From an uncultured Oribacterium sp. (GTDB taxonomy: Bacteria; Bacillota; Clostridia; Lachnospirales; Lachnospiraceae): a stretch of 64,000 nucleotides of DNA. This document shows, one piece after another, positions 52,537-60,881 of this stretch. The DNA lies in contig CAMKKZ010000014.1 of assembly GCA_946413525.1 (NCBI GenBank), positions 1 through 64,000 of the forward strand. Reading direction: 5' to 3'. Below the pieces are notes generated by a model that was not told the origin of the DNA, did not search any database, and saw nothing but the letters and a program-made list of their open reading frames with translations. The translations under genes and the position numbers were made by a program. Numbering within the stretch: the stretch's first letter is position 1; each line of letters starts with the position of its first letter.

Positions 52537-52563
52537 ATATCGGCTCTTGAAAACAGAATATAA
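52537..52563 (-). promoter_or_regulatory. Sigma-28 promoter of flagellin
   Basis: On the minus strand TTAT (52560-52563), 15 bases, GCCGATAT (52537-52544). The -10 is a perfect sigma-28/SigD match and the -35 is weak. The leader to the flagellin start is about 125 bases. The fliD promoter at 27423 has the same elements. Confidence 0.72.
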
Positions 52564-52593
52564 GACATATAAACTTCTTTTTTTGAAAATTCA

Positions 52594-52622
52594 TTGAAAA
52601 ATTTACCTTGTTACGGTACATT
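52594..52622 (+). promoter_or_regulatory. Weak candidate promoter for the second glycosylation block
   Basis: TTGAAA (52594-52599), 17 bases, TACATT (52617-52622) on the plus strand, divergent from flagellin. The first gene starts 225 bases downstream. The -10 is poor. The remaining gap to 52846 has only a duplicated TTCGTCAAACC (52680, 52746). Confidence 0.3.
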
Positions 52623-52846
52623 ATGTATGGCATTTTTCAAACTCATGATTAAGATAGTCATAGAAGTGGGCAAACAAATTCGTCAAACCTGTATCAAACC
52701 TGACGCCGGATGGGTAGCGGAACAAAAAGACTTATGTAAATAGAAGTTCGTCAAACCCGCATAGAACTTTGCTTTAGGGCTTGACGGGATGGGAAGGAAG
52801 CGGCAAAGGACCGTTCTGATCGGGAAGAAGCGGAGGGGATGGCTTC

Positions 52847-54019
52847 ATGCGGATAGTCGCGCATCGTTATGGCAGCATTTGTGAACCGGATTATATTGAA
52901 GCTTTTCGGCGCTTCGGCCTGGAAGTGGAAGAGGACTGCGATGAAATCAGGAGGAAGAATATTCCTCCCGGGGAGAGAGTGGAAAGGCTGGGCAGGTTGA
53001 TCCTGGAACATAAACCCATTTTCGTTTTTTCCATAAATTTTTTTCCTTACATTTCCGCAATCTGCCAGCGCCTCTCAGTAATCTACGTTGCCTTGACGGT
53101 GGACTGCCCTGTTCCCGAAATCTATGATGTGCAGATCAGAAATCCCTGCAACCGGGTTTTTCTGTTTGATTACGCCCAATATCTTTCAGTTAAAGATGAA
53201 AATCCCGGAAATATTTTTCATCTCCCTCTGGGCTCGGCTGTCGACCGTTTTGACAAAGTGTTGGGGAATTTGACCGGATATCTTTATGATGTTTCCTTCG
53301 TAGGATCATTATATAATGAAAAGGATCCTTTCTTGAAGCTCTCCTTCCCGGATTATGAGAGGGGTTATTATGACGCGTTGATCCAAATGCAGGAAATGCT
53401 GCCCCCGGGCCAGACATTGGAGGAGCTTGTTTCATCAAGAGACGCGGATAATTTCAAAAAAGCGGATGATTCTTTTTATTCCAGCGCTGACAACGTGGAG
53501 AGTGTTCGGCAGATTGATGCCTTTATTGTCTGGGATTATTATATATGCCCGCATCTTACCTACAGGGAACGTGTTCGGCTTCTCAATACGGCTGCCGCGA
53601 GGCTTGCGCCCCGGGAGCTCCATTTTTTCACCAGAAGCGATGTATCGGAGCTTCGGGGGGTCTTGTGCCATACGGAAGGCGCCGAGACCATGTATGAAAT
53701 GCCCCGGATATTCCGTCAAAGCAAAGTCAATATACATCACACGGCCAGGGCAATCCGAAGCGGCCTTTCGCAAAGGATATGGGACGTATTGGGCTGCGGA
53801 GGTTTCCTGCTGACAAACCGGCAGCCGGAGCTGGACATGGAACTTGATGGAAAATGTTTTTCGGTTTATGATGACCCGGAGGATTTGTCAGACAAGGCAT
53901 GTTATTACCTTTTGCATGAAGCGGAAAGGGAGACTATTGCCCGAAATGGTTATGAATATGTTAAAGACAGGCACTCTGTCCTTATGCGCGCTGCTGAAAT
54001 AATCAAAAGGCTGCTCTGA
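52847..54019 (+). CDS. CgeB-like glycosyltransferase 1 (DUF3880 type)
   Basis: A 390-residue GT-B protein. The N-terminal DUF3880-like half has ..FVFSINFFPYISAICQRLSV.. and ..YDVSFVGSLYNEKDPF... The C-terminal Glyco_trans_1_2 half has ..RQSKVNIHHTARAIRSGLSQ.. and RIWDVLGCGGFLLTN. The same pattern is in the paralogue at 62399. CgeB-like proteins occur in spore-coat and flagellar glycosylation loci. The start is ATG 52847 after GGAGGGG, with slightly long spacing. The next LicD-type gene follows at once. Confidence 0.85.
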   Translation: MRIVAHRYGSICEPDYIEAFRRFGLEVEEDCDEIRRKNIPPGERVERLGRLILEHKPIFVFSINFFPYISAICQRLSVIYVALTVDCPVPEIYDVQIRNPCNRVFLFDYAQYLSVKDENPGNIFHLPLGSAVDRFDKVLGNLTGYLYDVSFVGSLYNEKDPFLKLSFPDYERGYYDALIQMQEMLPPGQTLEELVSSRDADNFKKADDSFYSSADNVESVRQIDAFIVWDYYICPHLTYRERVRLLNTAAARLAPRELHFFTRSDVSELRGVLCHTEGAETMYEMPRIFRQSKVNIHHTARAIRSGLSQRIWDVLGCGGFLLTNRQPELDMELDGKCFSVYDDPEDLSDKACYYLLHEAERETIARNGYEYVKDRHSVLMRAAEIIKRLL

Positions 54020-54045
54020 TGGATACAGCCGCGGGGAGGGCGGGA

Positions 54046-56040
54046 ATGTTTGCGGATGATTATTTTGAGGATGAAGTGAGGGATGGCTTTTATGTACCTG
54101 CCATCATGAAAAGAAGCTGGGCCGCCATGCTGGAGCTCCTGTCCATGATTGCCGAGCTTTGCGATAAGCATTCCATAAAGTGGTATGCGGCTTACGGGAC
54201 GTTGCTTGGGGCGGCGCGTCATGGGGGCTTCATTCCCTGGGATGATGACCTGGATATCTGCATGCTGAGAGAGGATTTTGAGCTTTTTTTGAATTATGCA
54301 AGGGAAGAACTGTCCGGATGTTACATTGCCAATAGTTTTTCTGATGAAAAAGGGACTTTCCTCGCCCCGTGCGTTACGGTGAGAAATAGCCTCACCCCTC
54401 TCTTCAGGGAGCCGAATACTCTTTCCCGATATCATGGCTTCCCTTACCCGGTCTTTGTGGATGTATTCCCCTATGACAATCTGTCCAGGAATCCGGAGCG
54501 GGAGCGTCTCCGGGATCATATCTGGCTTGACTTGAATGACATAGCGTCCTTTTTGGCAAAAGGGGAATTTTCCGAACGGGATATTGAGTCGGCCTTGAGC
54601 CGGTCGGAATCTGTTTTGGGGATTCATAACATGAACCGGGGATTGCCCATCCGGGAGCGGATTGTCAGGCTGGACAGGGAAGCGTCAGCACTGTTTCGGG
54701 GGGAGGCGGCAGATTATGTGGGAAACGTGGGCTTATATGCCATCCTGGGGGCAAAGTACCCGAAATCGGCCTTTTCAGAAACGATAATGCTGCCTTTTGA
54801 GGGTATGAGCATGAGGGTGCCCGCGGCCTATGAGGAGGTACTCAGGGCGTGTTACGGCAATTGGAGGAAGAAGGTCCGCGGGGGGACGGCCCACGGCTAC
54901 CCTTTTTTCAAGGACATGGCCAGCTCGATTGAAGCTATTTCTAGTCCATCGCATCTTTTCCCGATGAAGATTAACGAAGATATGCTGCGAAATAAAGGGC
55001 AGACGGACTGCCTGCCTGCCCAATTCCGGGCGGGACGGCATCTTGGAGAGTGGCAGGAAATTCTGTCCCGCATCCCTGCCCTTATTTCCTATATGGGCGC
55101 GGAGGAAATCCTGGGACTGCTGAAAAAGCTGCAGGATGACGTTGTCCATACAGGGACCCTTCTGGAAAAGTCTGGGGCGGAACAGATGGGGACTGCCGTT
55201 TCCATGCTGGAATCATTTTGCGAATCTGTTTACAGGGCTTACCTTTTCTTCTCATCCGGGAGCCGCGGGGATGGAAGGGATATTGTTTCGCAGGATGAGT
55301 TTTCCAATGCGTCCGCCACGATCTCTTCATTAAAAGATGAATTGAAAAAGATTGTCGATTTCATTTTGTCAAGTAATGGCACGCGCCGGGAAGTGGCGTT
55401 CTTTCCACGAAGGGCTCGTGATTGGAAAGCCATGGAAAGCATCTGGAAAGCTGCAAAGGAGGATCCGGAATGGAATGTTTCCGTAGTCCCTGTTCCCTGG
55501 CGGTACCGGGACGGGAACGGGGAGACAGCGGGAGAGACATACTATGAGGGAGGGGAGTTCCCGGACTACGTGCCCATTGTCCCTTTTCAGGATTATGATG
55601 TCGCGGCACGCTGCCCGGACATTGTGATTATCCAGATTCCTTATGATGAATATAATAACGCCATGAGCATTCATCCCGATTTTTATGCCAGGGAGCTGAG
55701 AAAGCATACGCGGCGCCTCGTCTATATCCCCTGGTTTGTGACGGATGAATTTGACGCTGGAAAGAAGATGGACCCGGCGGACTATACAATGCTTTATTAT
55801 GCCTTGACGCCGGGGGTGGTCTTTTCCGATTTAATTATTGTCCAGTCTGAAAAGATGAAGGAAACGTATGTCCGGAAGCTTACGGAGATGGCGGGGGAAG
55901 GGACGGAGGGCGTTTGGAAGGAAAAAATCCAGGGCCTTGGTTCTCCGGTCATGGAGGCTCCTCCGGGAGAAGGCTATGGCTATGGGGAGATTCGGAAGTC
56001 CGCGTTATGGGAGACGATTTCAAAGTATTCAGGTTTATAG
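54046..56040 (+). CDS. LicD-family fusion protein 1
   Basis: A 664-residue protein. Residues about 20-250 are a LicD domain (..WYAAYGTLLGAARHGGFIPW.. then DDDLDICM), the phosphocholine/phosphosugar transferase family with its Asp cluster. A helical middle (about 330-440) follows. The C-terminal part (about 445-660; ..PEWNVSVVPVPWRYRDGNG.. , ..VYIPWFVTDEFD..) resembles part of CDP-glycerol phosphotransferase-type GT-B proteins; that is inference. The frame is open from ATG 54019, which overlaps the previous stop. I prefer ATG 54046 after GGGGAGGG, because the paralogue at 56422 starts at the matching residue. Confidence 0.85.
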   Translation: MFADDYFEDEVRDGFYVPAIMKRSWAAMLELLSMIAELCDKHSIKWYAAYGTLLGAARHGGFIPWDDDLDICMLREDFELFLNYAREELSGCYIANSFSDEKGTFLAPCVTVRNSLTPLFREPNTLSRYHGFPYPVFVDVFPYDNLSRNPERERLRDHIWLDLNDIASFLAKGEFSERDIESALSRSESVLGIHNMNRGLPIRERIVRLDREASALFRGEAADYVGNVGLYAILGAKYPKSAFSETIMLPFEGMSMRVPAAYEEVLRACYGNWRKKVRGGTAHGYPFFKDMASSIEAISSPSHLFPMKINEDMLRNKGQTDCLPAQFRAGRHLGEWQEILSRIPALISYMGAEEILGLLKKLQDDVVHTGTLLEKSGAEQMGTAVSMLESFCESVYRAYLFFSSGSRGDGRDIVSQDEFSNASATISSLKDELKKIVDFILSSNGTRREVAFFPRRARDWKAMESIWKAAKEDPEWNVSVVPVPWRYRDGNGETAGETYYEGGEFPDYVPIVPFQDYDVAARCPDIVIIQIPYDEYNNAMSIHPDFYARELRKHTRRLVYIPWFVTDEFDAGKKMDPADYTMLYYALTPGVVFSDLIIVQSEKMKETYVRKLTEMAGEGTEGVWKEKIQGLGSPVMEAPPGEGYGYGEIRKSALWETISKYSGL

Positions 56041-56125
56041 TTAGGGAAATGCTGATTTAAGCGTTTCCGGCGCCGAAAACGCACCGCCCAGCGGCAAATT
56101 TCCTTTGCGTTTTCGTGTGCATCAT

Positions 56126-56156
56126 AGGGAAATGCTGATTCAATCAGCATTTCCCT
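56126..56156 (+). terminator. Possible terminator stem after LicD 1
   Basis: AGGGAAATGCTGAT (56126-56139) and ATCAGCATTTCCCT (56143-56156) form a perfect 14-bp stem with a 3-base loop, followed by GGCTTTTCG. AGGGAAATGCTGATT also occurs alone at 56043, suggesting a duplicated arm. The T run is short, so termination is uncertain. Confidence 0.5.
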
Positions 56157-56199
56157 GGCTTTTCGCATGCATGGCTGACTGAATAACTGTGGTAATTTT

Positions 56200-56400
56200 C
56201 CAGATCAAAGTGGTTTTTCCCGCTCTGATTATGTGAGAAGCCGATGCGGCACTACAGCAGCAAGGCTTTGGAATCAAAGTGGTTTTTGCCGCTCTGATTA
56301 TATGATAAACCGATGTGGCACTGCAGCAGCAAGGCTTTCGGATCAGAGTGGTTTTTTGCCGCTCTGATTATGTGAGAAGCTGATGCGCTGTCGCGTTGGC
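56200..56400 (-). repeat. Family A repeat in reverse orientation, three copies
   Basis: Three units of about 69 bp beginning near 56203, 56271 and 56340: ATCAAAGTGGTTTTTCCCGC, TCTGATTATGTGAGAAGCCG, ATGCGGCACTACAGCAGCAA, GGCTTTGG. The reverse complement gives ATCAGAGCGG..CCACTTTGAT, the family core. Read on the plus strand it does not give a ribosome site; the next gene has AAGGGGG outside the repeat. Confidence 0.8.
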
Positions 56401-56421
56401 AAGGCTTCGCAAGGGGGAAAA

Positions 56422-58464
56422 ATGCGTTTTTCTGAAGACTGGTTTGAGGATGAGGTGAGAGAGGGCTTTTATGTTCCTGGCATAATCAAGCGGTACTGGG
56501 CCGCTGCCCTGGAAATTCTGGAAATCATCGATGGAATCTGTCGGAAGCATAACATCCGTTGGTTTGCCATGTATGGGACGCTTCTGGGCGCGGCGCGCCA
56601 TCAGGGCTTTGTTCCATGGGACGACGATGTGGACGTTTGCATGCTGCGAGAGGATTTTGACAGCTTTCTCGCGGCGGCAAAGGATGAACTGCCGGAAGGC
56701 TTTTCCATAGAGAGCTTTGCCACGGACAGGGACGAAACGGTCAATGGCTTTTCGCCGGGGGTTTCCATAAGGAATTATCCGAGATTATATCATAGCGAGC
56801 CGGAGGTTCTCAGGCAGTTTCATGGCTTCCCTTATCAGGCTTTGATCGACGTGTTCCCTTTGGACAATATCAGCCCTGATACTAAGCGGGAAAACTACAG
56901 GGACATCATCTGGATTGAGATTAATGAAATCGCCCGCATGTATACAGGCCATGAATTTTCCGAGGATATGGAGGACGCGATCAGCCGGGTGGAAGGGATT
57001 CTGAATGTTTCGGAGGATGGGGCAGAACAGGGGCTTTCTTTCCGGGAAAGGCTGCAGAGGCTCCAAATGAAGGCCTGCACTCTTTTTCAAAATGAGAAAA
57101 CCGGGATTGTGGGAAATGTGCCGAACTTCATCTCCTACAACGCCTCTTTCCCCATTGAGTTTTTCAGTCAGACGGATCGCCTTCCTTTCGAACAGTTCAG
57201 TATTCCGGTCCCGTGGAAATACAGGGGGGTATTGCGTAGGATTTATGGCAACTGGGAATTAAAGACAAGGGGCGGGACGATACATTCCTATCCTTATTTT
57301 TCCATCGCTTCCGAGAGGCTGGGCAAACATATGAGGCCTTCCCATTTATTTCCTTATGAGATTAAAGGGGAAGATATAAAAAAGAGCCTGGAAGCCCAAA
57401 AGCTTCTTTCACCGGCAGAATGGGCCAGGTCATCCCTTTCCGCGCTGAAGTCCGCCGTCCTGTCCCTTTCCGCAGCTTTTTCATCTCTTGAAAAGGCTGC
57501 GGCCGCGGAGATGCTGGCTGATTTTCAGCAGGTGGCGGTTGGCATTGGCACGGGCCTGGAACAGTCCGGTCTGGAAGAGGCTCCGGGCCTGGTTTCCATG
57601 CTGGAAACGTTTGCCGATCATCTCTATCAGCTTTATGAATACATAGCGGCTGACAATTCCGCCGCGGAGAAGGAAACCGTCCGGGCCCATGGAGCTGATG
57701 ATGGCGGGCCGACCATGCTTGCCGTCCTGCGGGAAGACCTGGATTCGATGCTGGAATTTGCCGGGACTAGGCTTTGGAAGAAAAAGGAAGTAGTGTTCCT
57801 GCCTCGCAGGGCTTCTGACTGGGCGGCCATGGAAAGCGTCTTCAGCGCGGCCATGGAGGATGAGGAATGGAAGGTTTCGGTCATCCCCGTCCCATGGTAT
57901 TACCGGGATGTGGATGGAACAATGCTGCAGGAACAATGGTACGATGGGGGGCTTTTTCCGGATTATGTCCCCATTACCGGATACAGGGATTATGCCTTTT
58001 CTCTGAGGCATCCGGATGTGATTATTACTCAAAACCCCTATGATGAATATAATAATTCCATGAGCGTCCATCCGGCCTTTTACATAAGGGAGCTACGGAA
58101 GCATACGGAATGCCTTGTATATATCCCGTGGTTTGTGACGGAGGAATTAGACGGGAGGCAGAAGAATGACCCGGCTGCGCGCAATGCGGTTTATTACGTG
58201 ACGACGCCGGGAGTCGTATTCTCCGATCTGGTTATTGTACAGTCTGATAATATGAAAAAATTTTATGTAGATGTGCTGTCGGAAGCAGCCGGGGAGGAAA
58301 GCCGGAGCTTATGGGAGGAAAAGGTTCAGGGGCTGGGCTCTCCCCTTTCTGACAAGGAGGGGGGAGGGCGCGCTTATGGAAACGCTGTCGCATCATCTCT
58401 GTGGGAGGCGATTCGAAAGAAGGCAGAGGACGGGAAGAGCAGGGAGGGGAAGGCTGATATATAG
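56422..58464 (+). CDS. LicD-family fusion protein 2
   Basis: A 680-residue paralogue of the protein at 54046, similar along its whole length. The LicD domain spans about 20-250 (..WFAMYGTLLGAARHQGFVPW.. then DDDVDVCM). A helical middle (about 340-450) and the same C-terminal part (about 455-670; ..EEWKVSVIPVPWYYRDVDG.. , ..VYIPWFVTEELDG..) follow. The two probably add similar phospho-substituents, each with its own specificity. The start is ATG 56422 after AAGGGGG. The repeat block 56200-56400 separates the two genes, suggesting duplication with repeat spread. Confidence 0.85.
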   Translation: MRFSEDWFEDEVREGFYVPGIIKRYWAAALEILEIIDGICRKHNIRWFAMYGTLLGAARHQGFVPWDDDVDVCMLREDFDSFLAAAKDELPEGFSIESFATDRDETVNGFSPGVSIRNYPRLYHSEPEVLRQFHGFPYQALIDVFPLDNISPDTKRENYRDIIWIEINEIARMYTGHEFSEDMEDAISRVEGILNVSEDGAEQGLSFRERLQRLQMKACTLFQNEKTGIVGNVPNFISYNASFPIEFFSQTDRLPFEQFSIPVPWKYRGVLRRIYGNWELKTRGGTIHSYPYFSIASERLGKHMRPSHLFPYEIKGEDIKKSLEAQKLLSPAEWARSSLSALKSAVLSLSAAFSSLEKAAAAEMLADFQQVAVGIGTGLEQSGLEEAPGLVSMLETFADHLYQLYEYIAADNSAAEKETVRAHGADDGGPTMLAVLREDLDSMLEFAGTRLWKKKEVVFLPRRASDWAAMESVFSAAMEDEEWKVSVIPVPWYYRDVDGTMLQEQWYDGGLFPDYVPITGYRDYAFSLRHPDVIITQNPYDEYNNSMSVHPAFYIRELRKHTECLVYIPWFVTEELDGRQKNDPAARNAVYYVTTPGVVFSDLVIVQSDNMKKFYVDVLSEAAGEESRSLWEEKVQGLGSPLSDKEGGGRAYGNAVASSLWEAIRKKAEDGKSREGKADI

Positions 58465-58487
58465 AGAGAAGGATGGCATAGAAAAGG

Positions 58488-60872
58488 ATGGAATTAAAGA
58501 AAAAACTTGCGGCGAGGGAATATGACACGCTGGTCGTAACCACGGCGGAGGATTTCCGGCGCCTTGCCATGCACCACCACAGGCTTTGGGAACACCTTGA
58601 GAGCAGGAAGCTGATCTTTGTCGGAAATAAGGATGTGGGAAGCCTGCTGGAGAAGGCGGGATATCCGGAAAACGTGCTATTCCTCGATGAAAATGACATT
58701 ATCCCTTTTTCCGATGTGGCGGCCGTGATGACGGAATGCCTGAGGGAAAGAGGGGAACTGGCGGGCCGTGAGGCACCCAGGGGCGTCGTGGGCTGGTATT
58801 ACCAGCAGTTTCTGAAGATGCAGTATTCAAGGATCTGTCAGGATGATTATTATATGAGCTGGGACGGGGATACGGTTCCCTGCGTGGATATTTCCATGTT
58901 TGACCCGAAAAGCGACCGTCCTTTTATGGACTTAAAGAATGAATATGATGAGAATTTTTTCATTACGATGAAAAGGCTGCTGCCGGACCTTAAAAAGATC
59001 ATCAGGAAAAGCTGCATTTCCGAGCATATGCTTTTTCATTGCGGCATTATGAGAAGCATGCTGGCAGACATTGAAAAAAACGGGAATTTCAAGGGTGATG
59101 TTTTCTGGGAAAAGATACTTCGTTCTATTCCAAAGCTCAGGGACGCCTGCTTCAGTGAATTTGAGACCTATGGGTCTTACGCGGCGCTGCATTATCCTTC
59201 GCAATATCTATTCAGGAACTGGCATTCCTTCCGGAGATGCGGCATTTTTTTCGACCCGTCGGATACAGGGGACGGAGATTTCATCTGGTTTGGGAAGGAT
59301 TTCGAGGCGGTTTCTTTTGAAAAGATTGACAAGCCGGACTGGATGACAGAGAACATTTTCAGGAATCCTAAATTCCGAAGCCGTTTGTCCGCAAGGAAAA
59401 TGGTGGAGATCGTGCAGAAGGATTTTGGATTTTATCACCAGGAGGAATGGGAGGACGGGCCGGATCAGGATCCGATTTCCCTTTCAGGCGCTTCGCCATG
59501 TCAGAACGCAGAGCAGTTAAACCCTGCTCTGATAGATGAGCTGATTTCCCCTTCAGGCGCTTCGTTGTGTCAGAATTCAGAGCGGCCAAACCCCACTGTG
59601 ATAGATGAGTGGAGGGAATATGAGCTTCTGGGGGATGCCCGCGCCCCGGAAAACCCGGATCACGCGTTTCTATGCTATGAAAACGCGGAATTCCTCTGTA
59701 CGGATTCGGCTGAAAAAGAAAGGCTCCGGGCGAGAAAAGCCGCGCTGCTACAGTCCGGCCTCGCGCATGTACGGCATGTCACCATCGTTATCGTAACACG
59801 CAATGAACATTATATGACGGAGAAGTGCGTCGAGAGCATCCGTGCCTACTGCAGCCCGGACGCGTATGGCATCCTGGTACTGGACAATGCCTCGGATGAT
59901 GGCACGGCGGAATGGCTGAAAGCGCAGGGGGACATAGGGCTTTTGCTGAGTGATGAGAACATGGGTTATGTCCGGGGCTTAAACGAGGCATTATCCTATG
60001 TGCCGGAGGGGGATGATGTCCTGCTTCTTCATCAGGACGCGCGGATGGCTCCAAACGCCCTTTTCTGGCTCCGCATGGGGCTGTATGAAGATTCCGGCGT
60101 AGGCGCGGCGGGCTGCGTTTCCAATTACGCGCCGATAGACCAGCTCGCGGGGCCGTTTTTCCCGTTGCCGGCAGAGTACCTTGCGTATGGAAGGGAGAGA
60201 AATGTGCCGATGGAGGGGGCACATGAAGAAAAGGCAAAGCTTTCCGGCTTCGCGCTGCTGCTTCGAAGGGACGCGCTCGACCGGGTGGGCGGCCGGCTGG
60301 ATGAGGCCTTTTCCCCGGCCTATCTTGAGGACGACGACCTTTGCATGCGCCTCCGGAAAGCCGGGTTCCGCCTGCTCTGCTGTCATAACAGTTTTGTTTA
60401 TCATGCGGGGCTGGGAGGCTACCTTTCTTCGAATGACGCATCGGGGCTTGAAAAAAAGAACTCGGAAACATTTCTTCGTAAGTGGGGAGGCTTCATATAC
60501 GCCATGACAGAGGAGGAAGCCCGCTTTCTCCCGAGGATCGAGAGGGGAAGGCATGAGTCCTTCCGCTTTCTATACCTGGGAGCCGGGAGCGGCGCCATGC
60601 TGGACAGGGTGAAACGGCTGTTTCCCCATGCCATCCTTTTCGGCACGGAAGAGGACAAGGGGGCTGCTTCCCAGTCCGCGTCCGTACCGCTGACCTGTCT
60701 GAACTGGAAAAGCGAAGCGCTTCCTTTTCCTGAGCGCTATTTTGATTATATTATCGTTAATGAGAAGCGAAGCGGTGGCACTCTCTCCCTTGCTTCTCTT
60801 CGGAATTTACTGGATCATTACCTTCGCGAAGATGGGGTTTTGTTGAAGCTTGCGGCTGTCAGGGGAGGATGA
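58488..60872 (+). CDS. DUF6492-GT2-methyltransferase fusion with in-frame family A repeats
   Basis: A 794-residue protein. Residues 1-320 resemble DUF6492 glycosyltransferases (..GWYYQQFLKMQYSRICQDDY.. then YMSWDGDTVP). Residues about 330-376 come from two tandem family A repeats in frame. A GT2 domain spans about 425-670 (..VTIVIVTRNEHYMTEKCVES.. , ..VLDNASDDGTAEWL.. , ..FSPAYLEDDDLCMRLRKAGF..). A class I methyltransferase-like end follows at about 688-794 (..FRFLYLGAGSGAMLDRV..). Such a protein could add two sugars and methylate the glycan. The repeat makes the linker between the first two domains. The start is ATG 58488. Confidence 0.82.
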   Translation: MELKKKLAAREYDTLVVTTAEDFRRLAMHHHRLWEHLESRKLIFVGNKDVGSLLEKAGYPENVLFLDENDIIPFSDVAAVMTECLRERGELAGREAPRGVVGWYYQQFLKMQYSRICQDDYYMSWDGDTVPCVDISMFDPKSDRPFMDLKNEYDENFFITMKRLLPDLKKIIRKSCISEHMLFHCGIMRSMLADIEKNGNFKGDVFWEKILRSIPKLRDACFSEFETYGSYAALHYPSQYLFRNWHSFRRCGIFFDPSDTGDGDFIWFGKDFEAVSFEKIDKPDWMTENIFRNPKFRSRLSARKMVEIVQKDFGFYHQEEWEDGPDQDPISLSGASPCQNAEQLNPALIDELISPSGASLCQNSERPNPTVIDEWREYELLGDARAPENPDHAFLCYENAEFLCTDSAEKERLRARKAALLQSGLAHVRHVTIVIVTRNEHYMTEKCVESIRAYCSPDAYGILVLDNASDDGTAEWLKAQGDIGLLLSDENMGYVRGLNEALSYVPEGDDVLLLHQDARMAPNALFWLRMGLYEDSGVGAAGCVSNYAPIDQLAGPFFPLPAEYLAYGRERNVPMEGAHEEKAKLSGFALLLRRDALDRVGGRLDEAFSPAYLEDDDLCMRLRKAGFRLLCCHNSFVYHAGLGGYLSSNDASGLEKKNSETFLRKWGGFIYAMTEEEARFLPRIERGRHESFRFLYLGAGSGAMLDRVKRLFPHAILFGTEEDKGAASQSASVPLTCLNWKSEALPFPERYFDYIIVNEKRSGGTLSLASLRNLLDHYLREDGVLLKLAAVRGG
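59478..59614 (+). repeat. Two tandem 69-bp family A copies inside a coding sequence
   Basis: Units with TTCAGGCGCTTCG at 59483 and 59552, exactly 69 bases (23 codons) apart. They read ISLSGASPCQNAEQLNPALI and ISPSGASLCQNSERPNPTVI, each followed by DE. Stem CAGAGCAG/CTGCTCTG in copy 1 is perfect although its sequence differs from CAGAGCGG/CCACTGTG in copy 2. Confidence 0.85.
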
Positions 60873-60881
60873 TTTGAAAAA

